Part shown: positions 25,063 to 32,374 of the stretch, one piece after another | How positions within the stretch are numbered: position 1 is the first letter of the stretch | Layout of the letters: the number at the start of each line of letters is the position of its first letter | Source: Brevibacterium sp. | GTDB lineage: Bacteria > Actinomycetota > Actinomycetes > Actinomycetales > Brevibacteriaceae | Direction: 5' to 3' | Assembly: GCF_022712115.1 (NCBI RefSeq) | Contig: NZ_JALAHB010000169.1 | Span: forward strand, 1 to 35,124 | DNA: 35,124 nucleotides | Program-made: the position numbers and the translations under genes | Notes under the pieces: model-generated | Told to the model about the DNA's origin: nothing | Seen by the model: only the letters and a program-made list of their open reading frames with translations | Database searches by the model: none

Positions 25063-26248
25063 AGATGATCGGCGGTCGGCCCTGGATCGACATCATCAGC
25101 AGCCCCCGCCCGGAGAGCTTCTTCTGTTCCTCGTCAGCACTCCACGGATCCAGACGCCAGCCGTCCCTCCAGCCGGTGAACCATGCGCGGAGCTGCTGCG
25201 GCTTCTTCGCCCACCGCAGGCACTGCACAAGGGTCCACGAGCCCACGTAGGCCCAGCTGATGGGGAACGGCAGATTCCTCCGCGCGAGCCACACGCGGTT
25301 GCGCGCGTTCATGTAGAAGTACTCGTCGTGGCGCTTGGGGTCGATCACCGGGTGGGCGACCTGGATGTCCCCCCGGTACCAGACCTGGTAACCGGCGTCC
25401 CACACCCGCCAGGCGAGTTCGATGCCCTCGTGCGCGTACCAGAACGGCGCCGGCCAGCCGCCGGACTCGTCGAACGCCCTCCGCTGCAGGCAGATCGCCC
25501 CCTCCCAGACGGAGAAGACCGTCGAGGAATGCTCCGGGGACCCCTTCCGCAGGCGCGGTATCCACCGAAGCGGCGCATCGTCCCTGCTCGGATCCGTCAC
25601 CTGCGGCTGGATCAGTCCGATCTCCGGCTTCGCCCGCATCATCTGCGCCATACGGAGAAGGGTCGTGTCGTCGGGCAGCCACGCGTCGTCGTCGAGGAAG
25701 AAGAGGAACTCACCGCGCACGTGCGGCACACCTTCGTTCCTGCCGGCAGGAATGCCCAGGTTCTCCGGAAGCGCCAGGGTGCGCACTCCGTCGGGCATGC
25801 CGACGGGTTCCCAGCCGTTGCCCACGCAGATGACGTCGAGCTCCACGCCTCGCTGCGCGAGCAGCGAACGGAACCCTCGGTCCAGATCCTCCGGGCGCTT
25901 GCCCTGGGTGAGAACCACGACGCCGAAGGTGTAGGGAGTTCCCGCGGAGGCCTCAGTGACGGCCGGCGATGTGGATGCACGCTTCCCGACGCCGCGCACC
26001 GGCAGGGCCTCGCCGTCCACGGACGGCACAACCTCGAACGCCTGCGCGGACTCCGCAGTCTCCGCATCACGGAGGACATGGGCGTCCCGGCGCAGGCGAT
26101 CCTCGTCTGCGTGACCGCCGGCCCCGTGCTCGATCAGCATGGAATCCGGCAGTGTGCCCTCCGGTTCGCCTCCGGGTGAAGGGCCATCGGCCAGCAGGCG
26201 CGTGCGGGAGCCGCTGGGGTCCGCGGAGCGGCGACGACGCGGACTCAT
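25061..26248 (-). CDS. GT2 family (rhamnosyltransferase-like) glycosyltransferase
   Basis: 395 residues. The first 105 are polar, Arg/Glu/Ala-rich and probably disordered. The GT-A domain starts at about residue 107 with TFGVVVLTQGKRPEDLDRGF, then VICVGNG, ENLGIPAGRNEG and the metal motif FLDDDAWL (D186-D188). The acceptor region is ESGGWPAPFWYAHEGIELAW, where HEGIELAWR is the family's ED-like catalytic stretch. The C-terminus has hydrophobic FPISWAYVGSW that may sit on the membrane. Start ATG 26248 overlaps the upstream stop by four bases and has GGAGG five bases before it, so the longer frame to 26305 is rejected. It is last in the tagD operon and likely decorates that polymer; the sugar is unknown. 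Confidence 0.85.
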   Translation of the reverse strand: MSPRRRRSADPSGSRTRLLADGPSPGGEPEGTLPDSMLIEHGAGGHADEDRLRRDAHVLRDAETAESAQAFEVVPSVDGEALPVRGVGKRASTSPAVTEASAGTPYTFGVVVLTQGKRPEDLDRGFRSLLAQRGVELDVICVGNGWEPVGMPDGVRTLALPENLGIPAGRNEGVPHVRGEFLFFLDDDAWLPDDTTLLRMAQMMRAKPEIGLIQPQVTDPSRDDAPLRWIPRLRKGSPEHSSTVFSVWEGAICLQRRAFDESGGWPAPFWYAHEGIELAWRVWDAGYQVWYRGDIQVAHPVIDPKRHDEYFYMNARNRVWLARRNLPFPISWAYVGSWTLVQCLRWAKKPQQLRAWFTGWRDGWRLDPWSADEEQKKLSGRGLLMMSIQGRPPII

Positions 26249-27084
26249 CCGAGCCTCCTCGACGCCATGATCGCAAGGAAGTGCCCGGCTGTGGAGAGCG
26301 CGCACAGAGGCACCAGCGCGAGGATGAGGAACCGGTCCGCGGAGATGCCGATGTCAGGCACCAATCCCACCACCGCGGCCAGCACCGCGAGGATCGACAT
26401 CTCCACGGAGTGATAGATCCGGTGGAAGGGAACGAAGCGGGCGATGGCCTTCGCCTTGGCCAGCGCTCCTACGGAGATCGCCGTGGCCTGTGCCGTGTCC
26501 GGCAGCTTGTCCAGCCCGTTGAAGGCACGGGCCACATGGACCATGTCGTTGAGCGCCTTGTTCAGCAGGACGAACCAGCCCAGTGCCAGCCCCGCGACCA
26601 CGTAGGGATACGCACTCCCGGGATCCGTGCGCAGCTGCGTCAGATCGCCCACGGCGCGGAAGCCGAGCGCCACCGCCACAGCGCCCTCCGTGGTGTAGTG
26701 ACCCACCTTGTCGAGGAAGACGCCCTTGGCCGACCTGGTGCCGCGCCAGCGTGCCACCTCACCGTCACAGCAGTCGAAGTACAGCTGCAGCTGGGAGAAG
26801 AAGAGTGCCAGCAGGGCCCCCCAGATCCCCGGGATGAAGAGTGCTGCGGCGATGGCCCAGCCGGAGAGAATCATGAGGCCGGTCACGCCGTTGGCGGTGA
26901 TGGGCGTCCTCACCAGGAGCGCGGTGAAGTAGATGGAGATGTGCCGCAGATAGAGTTCAGCGGTCCAGTGCTCGGCGTTCTTGCGCGACCTCACCTCGGG
27001 AGGCTGCGCAACCGCCCTCAGCTCCTCCAGAGTAGGTGCCGTTCTGCCCACTGCCACCGCTCTCAGCCCCTTCTCTGCGCCCAC
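26245..27084 (-). CDS. CDP-alcohol phosphatidyltransferase family membrane protein
   Basis: 279 residues with about six membrane helices. The family motif is visible as D104-CC-D107-G108-EV-A111-R112, then G121, D125 and H129. The fourth aspartate of the usual DxxDGxxAR...GxxxDxxxD pattern is His here (LDKVGHY). These enzymes use CDP-glycerol, CDP-ribitol, CDP-inositol-type or CDP-diacylglycerol donors inside the membrane. Directly downstream of tagD it may attach glycerol phosphate to a lipid acceptor or make a lipid anchor. The residue change warns that the substrate may differ. The GTG at 27084 is the longest start; GTG 27057 is a possible shorter one. The stop overlaps the GT2 start. Function within the class is unsure. 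Confidence 0.85.
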   Translation of the reverse strand: MGAEKGLRAVAVGRTAPTLEELRAVAQPPEVRSRKNAEHWTAELYLRHISIYFTALLVRTPITANGVTGLMILSGWAIAAALFIPGIWGALLALFFSQLQLYFDCCDGEVARWRGTRSAKGVFLDKVGHYTTEGAVAVALGFRAVGDLTQLRTDPGSAYPYVVAGLALGWFVLLNKALNDMVHVARAFNGLDKLPDTAQATAISVGALAKAKAIARFVPFHRIYHSVEMSILAVLAAVVGLVPDIGISADRFLILALVPLCALSTAGHFLAIMASRRLG

Positions 27085-27101
27085 CGTGCCCTGCGGCCGG
27101 T

Positions 27102-27497
27102 TCAGGCGGTCCGGGAGCCGAGGTCGTTCTTGATCTGCGTCGTGGAGATCTCAGGGGTCCGCGGAAGGTAGACGACCTCCACCTGGTCCTTGAGGAAGTC
27201 GAACTCACCGGTCCAGTCGTCGCCCATCACGAAGGTGTCGATGTGGTACTTCTCCATGTCAGTGGTCTTCTGCTCCCAGTTCTCCTCCGGGATCACGAGG
27301 TCCACGTACCTGATCGCCTCGAGCATGTTCTTGCGGTCCGCGTAGGGGAAGTAGCACTTCTTGCCCTTGCCCTCGTTGAATTCATCCGTGGAGAGCGCCA
27401 CCACGAGATAGTCGCCCTGCGCCTTGCACCGCTGCAGCAGGCGGATGTGACCGTAGTGGAGCAGATCGAAAGTACCGTAGGTGATGACGCGACGCAT
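27102..27497 (-). CDS. tagD: Glycerol-3-phosphate cytidylyltransferase
   Basis: 131 residues, the family's normal length. MRRVITYGTFDLLHYGHIRL carries the HxGH nucleotide-binding motif (H14, G16, H17), with WEQKTTDMEKYHIDTFVMGD in the middle and RTPEISTTQIK near the end (RTxxISTT). The cytosolic enzyme makes CDP-glycerol from CTP and glycerol-3-phosphate, the donor for the glycerophosphotransferases here. The start ATG 27497 matches the family N-terminus. The four-codon longer frame (27509) is rejected. It lies 17 bases before the CDP-alcohol phosphotransferase and has its own promoter in the 60-base gap behind the transferase gene at 27558-28829. Confidence 0.95.
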   Translation of the reverse strand: MRRVITYGTFDLLHYGHIRLLQRCKAQGDYLVVALSTDEFNEGKGKKCYFPYADRKNMLEAIRYVDLVIPEENWEQKTTDMEKYHIDTFVMGDDWTGEFDFLKDQVEVVYLPRTPEISTTQIKNDLGSRTA

Positions 27498-27532
27498 AGG
27501 TGGTTCCATTCAGTTCACAGATGGGCTCACTC

Positions 27533-27561
27533 ATGTTATCCCCGCGTTCACATCGCTTCAA
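27533..27561 (-). promoter_or_regulatory. Sigma-70-type promoter of tagD
   Basis: On the minus strand TTGAAG (27561-27556) and TAACAT (27538-27533) are separated by exactly 17 bases. This would start transcription near 27526 and give a leader of about 30 bases before tagD. The -35 box overlaps the stop codon of the upstream transferase gene. Confidence 0.55.
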
Positions 27562-28829
27562 TCCGAAGTGAGCCGTCTCTCGCGCTCCTCAGCCACCGCA
27601 AGGACCGCACCGATGAATCTCTCAATCTGCCGTCCGGGTGCGGTGTCCCCCAGATAGCGGCCCGCGACCTCGGCCGTTCCCGCGGCGAGATCGACGAGCG
27701 CCGTCCGCATCGCGGCAGCCCCCGCCTCGGCGGCATCGAACGAGGGCACCCGGTCGAAGAGGCCGCCTGCCTGAACCGTCGCCCGGGGATCCGAGGGCCG
27801 GATGAGGACGAGGGGCTTACGGGTCGTCAGCCAGTCGAAGGCCACGGACGACATCTCCGCGATGCACCCGTCTGCGGCCTGGAACTGCCAGCCCACGCGC
27901 GGCGTCGAATCGACGAAGCCCCCTGCCTCACGCACTGCCGTGCGGATCTCCTCGTCCGCTTCCTTGAACGACTTCTGCAGGTAGCCGGTGCGAGGGTGTG
28001 GACGGTAGATGATCCGGGCATCCGCCTCCGTGAGGGCTCGGACGATGCGCGGACCGGATTCCGGCAGCGTGCCGTAGGCCATCGCCGGAGAATCGCCCTC
28101 CCACGTGGGCGCCCAGAAGACGACCGGTCCGCGCTTCACCGGACTGCCCGCAAGGTGGTCCTGCCACTCCTGGGGGACGGGCGCGGGAGCGTCGAGCTGC
28201 GGCCGGCCCACGTCGATCGTCTTCTCCGGCCCGAACCCGATGAGCTGCGTCATCAGCCTGTCCCGTGCCGCCTGTCCGGCGGTCAGCACATAGTCGTAGC
28301 CCTTCAGCTTGTTGGAGACCATCGAGGACTTCTCGCTCTCCCCGTGGGAGAGATGCACGTGCGCAGGCCGCGCATAGTCGAGGGCCTGGAAGTTCTGCGT
28401 GGCCTGATTGACGTAGAGGACGCAGCGCACAGTGTCATTGCCCAGCAGCGCGTCCACCTGCGCCATCCATCGCCCAAACCGCACGGGCAGATCTGTGAGC
28501 CGGGCGATCCGCTCCGCAGTCCTCGCTCCACGGCACAGGATCCCCACCGAGGTGTGCTGCGCCAGCTGCTCGAGCGGCCACAGCCACTGCTCCAGCTGAT
28601 ATGCGGACGCCGCGTCGCCGGCGAAGTGCACGACCACGGTGAAGCGGTCGTCCGGGCGAGGAGCGAGAGACTTGGAGACCTTGGGAGCGGCCAGCCGGTC
28701 CGATGCGATCTCGGCGACCTTGCGGGACACCGTGCCCGCACGCTCCACGGCAGAAGAGACCGTGCGGACGATGCCACTGCGCCGCACTGAGGAAGGGCGC
28801 TGAGCAGACGGGGGACGCTGAGCAGACAT
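27558..28829 (-). CDS. CDP-glycerol glycerophosphotransferase family protein, HGES-type paralogue
   Basis: 423 residues. Motifs in order: FTVVVHFAGDAASAYQLEQW, CVLYVNQATQNFQALDY, HLSHGESEKSSMVSNKL (H162), VGRPQLD, VFWAPTWEGDS, IYRPHPR and the Ser-rich AEMSSVAFDWLTTRKPLV. It is a clear relative of the protein at 20116-21390 and would likewise transfer a polyol phosphate at the membrane. The second donor motif begins EMSS here where the other has TDISS, a weak point for full activity. Start ATG 28829 is chosen because the region before it has a different reading style. The frame is open upstream to 29465 into a broken Nudix gene, which I regard as accidental. No convincing ribosome site was seen. 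The first 65 residues are polar and repetitive (AQRP). Confidence 0.8.
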   Translation of the reverse strand: MSAQRPPSAQRPSSVRRSGIVRTVSSAVERAGTVSRKVAEIASDRLAAPKVSKSLAPRPDDRFTVVVHFAGDAASAYQLEQWLWPLEQLAQHTSVGILCRGARTAERIARLTDLPVRFGRWMAQVDALLGNDTVRCVLYVNQATQNFQALDYARPAHVHLSHGESEKSSMVSNKLKGYDYVLTAGQAARDRLMTQLIGFGPEKTIDVGRPQLDAPAPVPQEWQDHLAGSPVKRGPVVFWAPTWEGDSPAMAYGTLPESGPRIVRALTEADARIIYRPHPRTGYLQKSFKEADEEIRTAVREAGGFVDSTPRVGWQFQAADGCIAEMSSVAFDWLTTRKPLVLIRPSDPRATVQAGGLFDRVPSFDAAEAGAAAMRTALVDLAAGTAEVAGRYLGDTAPGRQIERFIGAVLAVAEERERRLTSD

Positions 28830-28956
28830 GCCTAGTAGGGTGCCACATCCTCTTGTCTGGACCACACATACGCCTGCGTCTCTCCACCTGCCCGGATGCG
28901 TACCGGCCTCGACCTCCACGAACCCGGACTCGCCTGTCCGTGCTCGGCGATGCACC

Positions 28957-30065
28957 TCAGGGCGAACTGAGAACTGCAGGATTCGGCTCCATGGCCTCCT
29001 GCAGCAGCTGAAGGCCAGCGGCACACTCATAAGTGGGATGTGCTCACACGTCTCATCGAACAGCGAGCCCAGAGGGCACCAGAATGAGCTTCGCGTATAG
29101 ATCGCCTCATCCCCGGCAACCCTGGACCGCAGCCGGTCCGTCTCGTCAGCAGTGGAGCGCAGCAGGGTGAGGCCGAAGAACTCCGGCTTTGCGCCTCGCT
29201 CCAGCCAACGGCCGAACCCCAGCAGCAGCGAGCGGCTGATCTGTTCCCGGGGAACGCCGGTCTCCTCAAGGAACTCGCGATTCGCCCCATTGAGCACAAA
29301 GGACTGCAGATCGCAGTCCGCACCCTCTGAGCCCATGAAGTCGCGGAGTTCGAGGCTGTCGGAACCGGAAGGAGCGAGGAGCCCCCTGCTTGAGTGATTG
29401 TCGGGACTCTGCCGGACGATGAGGACCTGCCCGCTGCTGAACACTGCCAGCGCGGAGACGCCCACGACGTTCGCGAGCTCCCTGCTGGCCAGCGGATAGA
29501 GGCCTCAGTCCCCGTCGTACAGGTACTCCCGGCGGACGCCCCATGACTGCCCGTCCGGTGCGATCTCCCATCGCATGAGCTCGTTGGAGCACAGGTGGCC
29601 GAAGAAGCCGGCAGGCTGAAAGGGGGTGATGTGACTGCCGTCCTCCCGCAGGTCGCCGAGCATGCGTACGCAGGGGCCGTTGAAAGGCATGGATCCGTCC
29701 GTCGTCTTCCGGAGGATGTAGGGAGCGGTTTCCCGCAACCGCTGCGGCAGCCTGTAGCCCTATGCCCGCATGCGTGCGCTCCACGTCTTCCCTGACAGCA
29801 TCTGCCGATTGAGGTCCCGGCTGTGGAGCCTCGTTCCCCTTGCATGCGGACTGCTGTCCGGAAGATCCCGATCCACGGGACGCGGCCCGGTGAACACCGG
29901 ATTGCGCTCAACCAGCTCCGAGTCACGGAATCTGCCTCGCAGACCCACCCATTCCTGGAGCACGGCAACCACGCCGAAGAGCAGCCCTGCCACACCCAGC
30001 CCCAGGAGAGCGATGTCAGGGAGCCACGGGATGGGCGCGATGGCTCCCACGATCGCACCGAGCAT
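28957..30065 (-). pseudogene. Broken membrane/Nudix-domain gene with two in-frame stops and a likely frameshift
   Basis: One frame runs from ATG 30065 with two N-terminal hydrophobic segments (PWLPDIALLGLGVAGLLFGV region), a TAG at 29760-29762 after SARMRA, then GYRLPQRLRETAPYILRKTT. A TGA follows at 29505-29507 after YLYDGD, then GLYPLASRELANVVGVSALAV and a Nudix-like domain. The Nudix box is recognisable as NGANREFLEETGV (pattern REUXEEXGU). Near 29020 the likely continuation switches frame to LQLLQEAMEPNPAVLSSP and ends at 28957, so a one-base loss there is likely. The segments join with no overlap and only these stops, as expected for a decayed or mis-sequenced gene. The intact protein would be about 365 residues. 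The native role is unknown; a membrane-tethered nucleotide hydrolase or sensor is possible. It is not a polymer-synthesis enzyme by any motif seen. Confidence 0.6.
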
Positions 30066-30151
30066 GCGCTGCGCTCACAGCGCAGGGCAGTGGAGCGGTC
30101 AGTCTAGCGACCGGCCCCGTGCGGCGGCTGCCTCAGCGGAACTCGCACCCC

Positions 30152-30536
30152 TCAGAACCCGTACGCGGCCTCCTTCTCCTCCCGGATCTGGGAGTAGGTG
30201 CGGGTGAGCACGAGGGTGTCCTCGACGAGGCGGTCGATGCGCTGGATGACGTCCTCACTGACGATCTGGTTCCGGTGCAGATCCTTCTCCTCCACGAAGA
30301 CGTAGGGCGAGACCACCTGGGCCTTCATGTACGTGAGGATCGGCAGGAGGTGCTGCTGCGGGATGAGGTAGTGCTTGGCGGATCCCGCCGTCGCTGAAGA
30401 CCATGTCCGCCTCGGCGAGGTCGATGAGCGTGACGTCCACGGACGGGTCCTGGGCCATGACCGCCCGGGTCGCGCAGTCCATGACGGTGCGCGTCTTCGT
30501 CCCGACGTTCGAACCGGAGAGGACGACGAGTCTCAC
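30152..30536 (-). pseudogene. NADPH-dependent FMN reductase (CE1759-type), internally deleted and frameshifted
   Basis: The N-terminus MRLVVLSGSNVGTKTRTVMD and the DMVFSDG segment are those of the NAD(P)H:FMN reductases paired with CE1758-type oxidoreductases. After GAC GGC at about 30390 the frame breaks. In another frame the genuine C-terminus resumes as TAGSAKHYLIPQQHLLPILT and continues through KAQVVSPYVFVEEKDLHRNQ to KEAAYGF and the stop at 30152. About 80 central residues, which hold the FMN-binding loops, are missing, and the junction lies in a short GACGGCGGGATCC run. The product would not be functional. GTG 30536 directly follows the stop of the LLM gene, consistent with a two-gene operon. 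Confidence 0.8.
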
Positions 30537-31616
30537 TCAGGCCGCCTCCTTCGCGGTGTACTTCTTCACGGCCGGGATGATCTCCGAGCCGATCGTCTCG
30601 ATCTGCTTCATCACCCTCGCGTAGGGCATGCCGCCGAAGTCGATCTGCCCGAGGTAGCGCTGGTGACCGAAGACCTCGTGCTGGTGGAGGATCTTCTCCA
30701 CGATCTGCTGCGGACTGCCGATGTTCACGATGCTCGCCGGATCCACGCTTTGGGCGAAGAGCTGCTTGGGCATGCCCTGCCCGTTGGTCCGCTTCATCCC
30801 CTCGTTGATGTGCGGGTAGAGCTCACGCAGCGCCTCCTGCGAGGTGGGAGCCGTGTAGAGGAATCCGACCGTCGAGAGCGGAAGGGAAGCGGGATCGAAC
30901 CCTCGGTGCCGCGCCGCCTCGCGGTAGGCCTCGACGGTGGGCCTGAATGACGAGGTGGTCCCTCCCAGGTGCGCCATCATCATCGGCACCCCGGCGAGGC
31001 CGGCCTTGACCGCGCTCGCCGGGGCGCCGCCCACCGCGCGCCAGATCGGCAGGGGGTCCTGCGCAGGGCGAGGGAGCACCTCGGCGTCATTGAGGGGCGC
31101 CCGGAACTGCCCCCGCCAGGTGACCCGCTGCTCCTCACTGATCTTCAGCAGCAGCTCGAACTTCTCCTCGAAGAGCTCTTCGTAGTCGCGCAGGTCGTAG
31201 CCGAGGAGTTCGAAGAGACCGATGCGGGAGGCGCGGCCAGCCACGAGCTCGGCGCGGCCTCCGGAGAGGTGGTCGATCGTGGCGAAGTTCTCGAACACCC
31301 GCACCGGATCCGAGGTGCTGAGGATGGTCGAGGTGCTGCCGATGCGGATGGAGGACGTGGCCTGCGCGATGGCACCGAGGATGACGGCATGGGCCTGCGA
31401 GGCGAAGTACTCCTGGTGGCTCTCCCCCAGACCGAAGAAGTCGAAGCCGGCCTCTTCCGCCGCCTTCGCGTAGCCGACGAACTCGCGGATGCGCTCGCCC
31501 GGGCCCACGCGGGAGCCGTCGCTCGGATCGGGCAGATGATCACCGAGGCTGTACATACCGAACTGCAGCCCCTTGCCGGGGTCGATTCCAGCGCTCTTCA
31601 TCAGGCTCTCGCTCAT
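30537..31616 (-). CDS. LLM-class flavin-dependent oxidoreductase (CE1758 family)
   Basis: 359 residues, an F420/FMN-type TIM-barrel luciferase-like protein: LQFGMYSLGDHLPDPSDG at the start, ERIREFVGYAKAAEEAGFDF, GLGESHQEYFASQAHAVIL, ILSTSDPVRVFENFATIDHL and LVAGRASRIGLFELLGYDL. The last carries the usual GR-S-I substrate/FMN-binding region. It needs reduced FMN, which the downstream reductase gene would have supplied, but that gene is deleted here. ATG 31616 has AGAGGGA a few bases upstream; an in-frame start at 31679 is rejected. The MarR gene lies upstream on the same strand and may control it. The substrate is unknown. It could still work with reduced flavin from another reductase. Confidence 0.92.
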   Translation of the reverse strand: MSESLMKSAGIDPGKGLQFGMYSLGDHLPDPSDGSRVGPGERIREFVGYAKAAEEAGFDFFGLGESHQEYFASQAHAVILGAIAQATSSIRIGSTSTILSTSDPVRVFENFATIDHLSGGRAELVAGRASRIGLFELLGYDLRDYEELFEEKFELLLKISEEQRVTWRGQFRAPLNDAEVLPRPAQDPLPIWRAVGGAPASAVKAGLAGVPMMMAHLGGTTSSFRPTVEAYREAARHRGFDPASLPLSTVGFLYTAPTSQEALRELYPHINEGMKRTNGQGMPKQLFAQSVDPASIVNIGSPQQIVEKILHQHEVFGHQRYLGQIDFGGMPYARVMKQIETIGSEIIPAVKKYTAKEAA

Positions 31617-31667
31617 GGTCCCTCTCAGTGACGGGAGACCGCCCGGGGGCGACCCCACAACTCTCAT

Positions 31668-31679
31668 TTGCCATGTCAA
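31668..31679. promoter_or_regulatory. Candidate MarR-type operator upstream of the LLM oxidoreductase
   Basis: TTGCCATGTCAA is a near-perfect palindrome (10 of 12 bases) in the 104-base gap between the MarR stop and the LLM start. On the minus strand its reverse complement begins TTGACA, a consensus -35 box, though no good -10 follows at the right distance. GTCAACTGAC overlaps it as a second short inverted repeat. A MarR protein binding here would cover the promoter. Confidence 0.35.
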
Positions 31680-31720
31680 CTGACAGATCGCGAGAACTAT
31701 TCCTCAGTGATCCGAGAGGC

Positions 31721-32200
31721 TCAGGAACCCGCTGCGTCCTCCGGGGATGCCTCGCCGCTCTCCACCGCGGGCCGGCGGACGCGGCTGTGCTCGTAGAGCT
31801 TCTTCATCAGCCGGTGCAGCTGGCGCTGTTCCTCTTCGTCGAGGACATCGTCGAAGAGCGCCGCCTGCTGCCGGAGCTGGGAGGGGAAGGCTCGCTCGAG
31901 GAGGTCACGGCCGGCCTCGGTGAGGGAGATGTGCTTCGTCTTCCAGTCCGGCTCGCGGACGATCAGGCCCTCACGCTCCAGCCGGGAGAGCATCCTCGAG
32001 ACTCCGCCGTCGCTGACGGTGAGGCCCCGGGCGAGCTCCGACTGGGTGATGGGCTGGAAGTTCCGGATGTGGGCGAGCGCCTCGAACTGGGCGACGGTGA
32101 GGCCGAACCGGCGGAGGTGGCTGTTGGAGATCTGGTTGCTGTTCTGGACGAAGCGGGCCATCCGCAGCCAGATCAGCGTGCTCAGAGACAGATCCTCCAC
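31721..32200 (-). CDS. MarR family transcriptional regulator
   Basis: 159 residues of winged-helix type. LTVAQFEALAHIRNFQPITQ begins the DNA-binding part, SELARGLTVSDGGVSRMLSR is the recognition-helix region, EREGLIVREPDWKTKHISL gives the wing, and the flanking helices form the dimer. It lies upstream of the LLM/FMN reductase genes on the same strand and should repress them in the absence of a small-molecule ligand. The GTG start at 32200 is chosen because GGGAGGG lies six bases upstream; ATG 32242 would add 14 residues with no ribosome site. It is divergent from galE, separated by 174 bases that hold both promoters. Confidence 0.88.
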   Translation of the reverse strand: MEDLSLSTLIWLRMARFVQNSNQISNSHLRRFGLTVAQFEALAHIRNFQPITQSELARGLTVSDGGVSRMLSRLEREGLIVREPDWKTKHISLTEAGRDLLERAFPSQLRQQAALFDDVLDEEEQRQLHRLMKKLYEHSRVRRPAVESGEASPEDAAGS

Positions 32201-32374
32201 GCCGCGCCCTCCCTGCATTCCCTGCACCGATGTGGCGCTCATGTTACCGACGCACAGGACAGTCCCAGCCCTCGCGGGCGCGGAAACATGCGCGGGAACC
32301 TCCGTGCTCGCTACGCTGAGCGGGTTCGCCGCACAGGCTCTCCGACCACCGTCCACGCGTAAGAGGATCCCACC

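Noticed and set aside
28832-28837. TACTAG as a -10 box for the minus-strand transferase gene
   Set aside because: It ends only two bases before the ATG, so transcription would begin inside the gene.
28832-29465. Open frame joining the Nudix-like segment to the glycerophosphotransferase as one 635-residue fusion
   Set aside because: The joining stretch is low-complexity, Arg/Cys-rich and unlike a domain. A better C-terminus for the Nudix part appears in the next frame (ending 28957), and the transferase has its own ATG at 28829.
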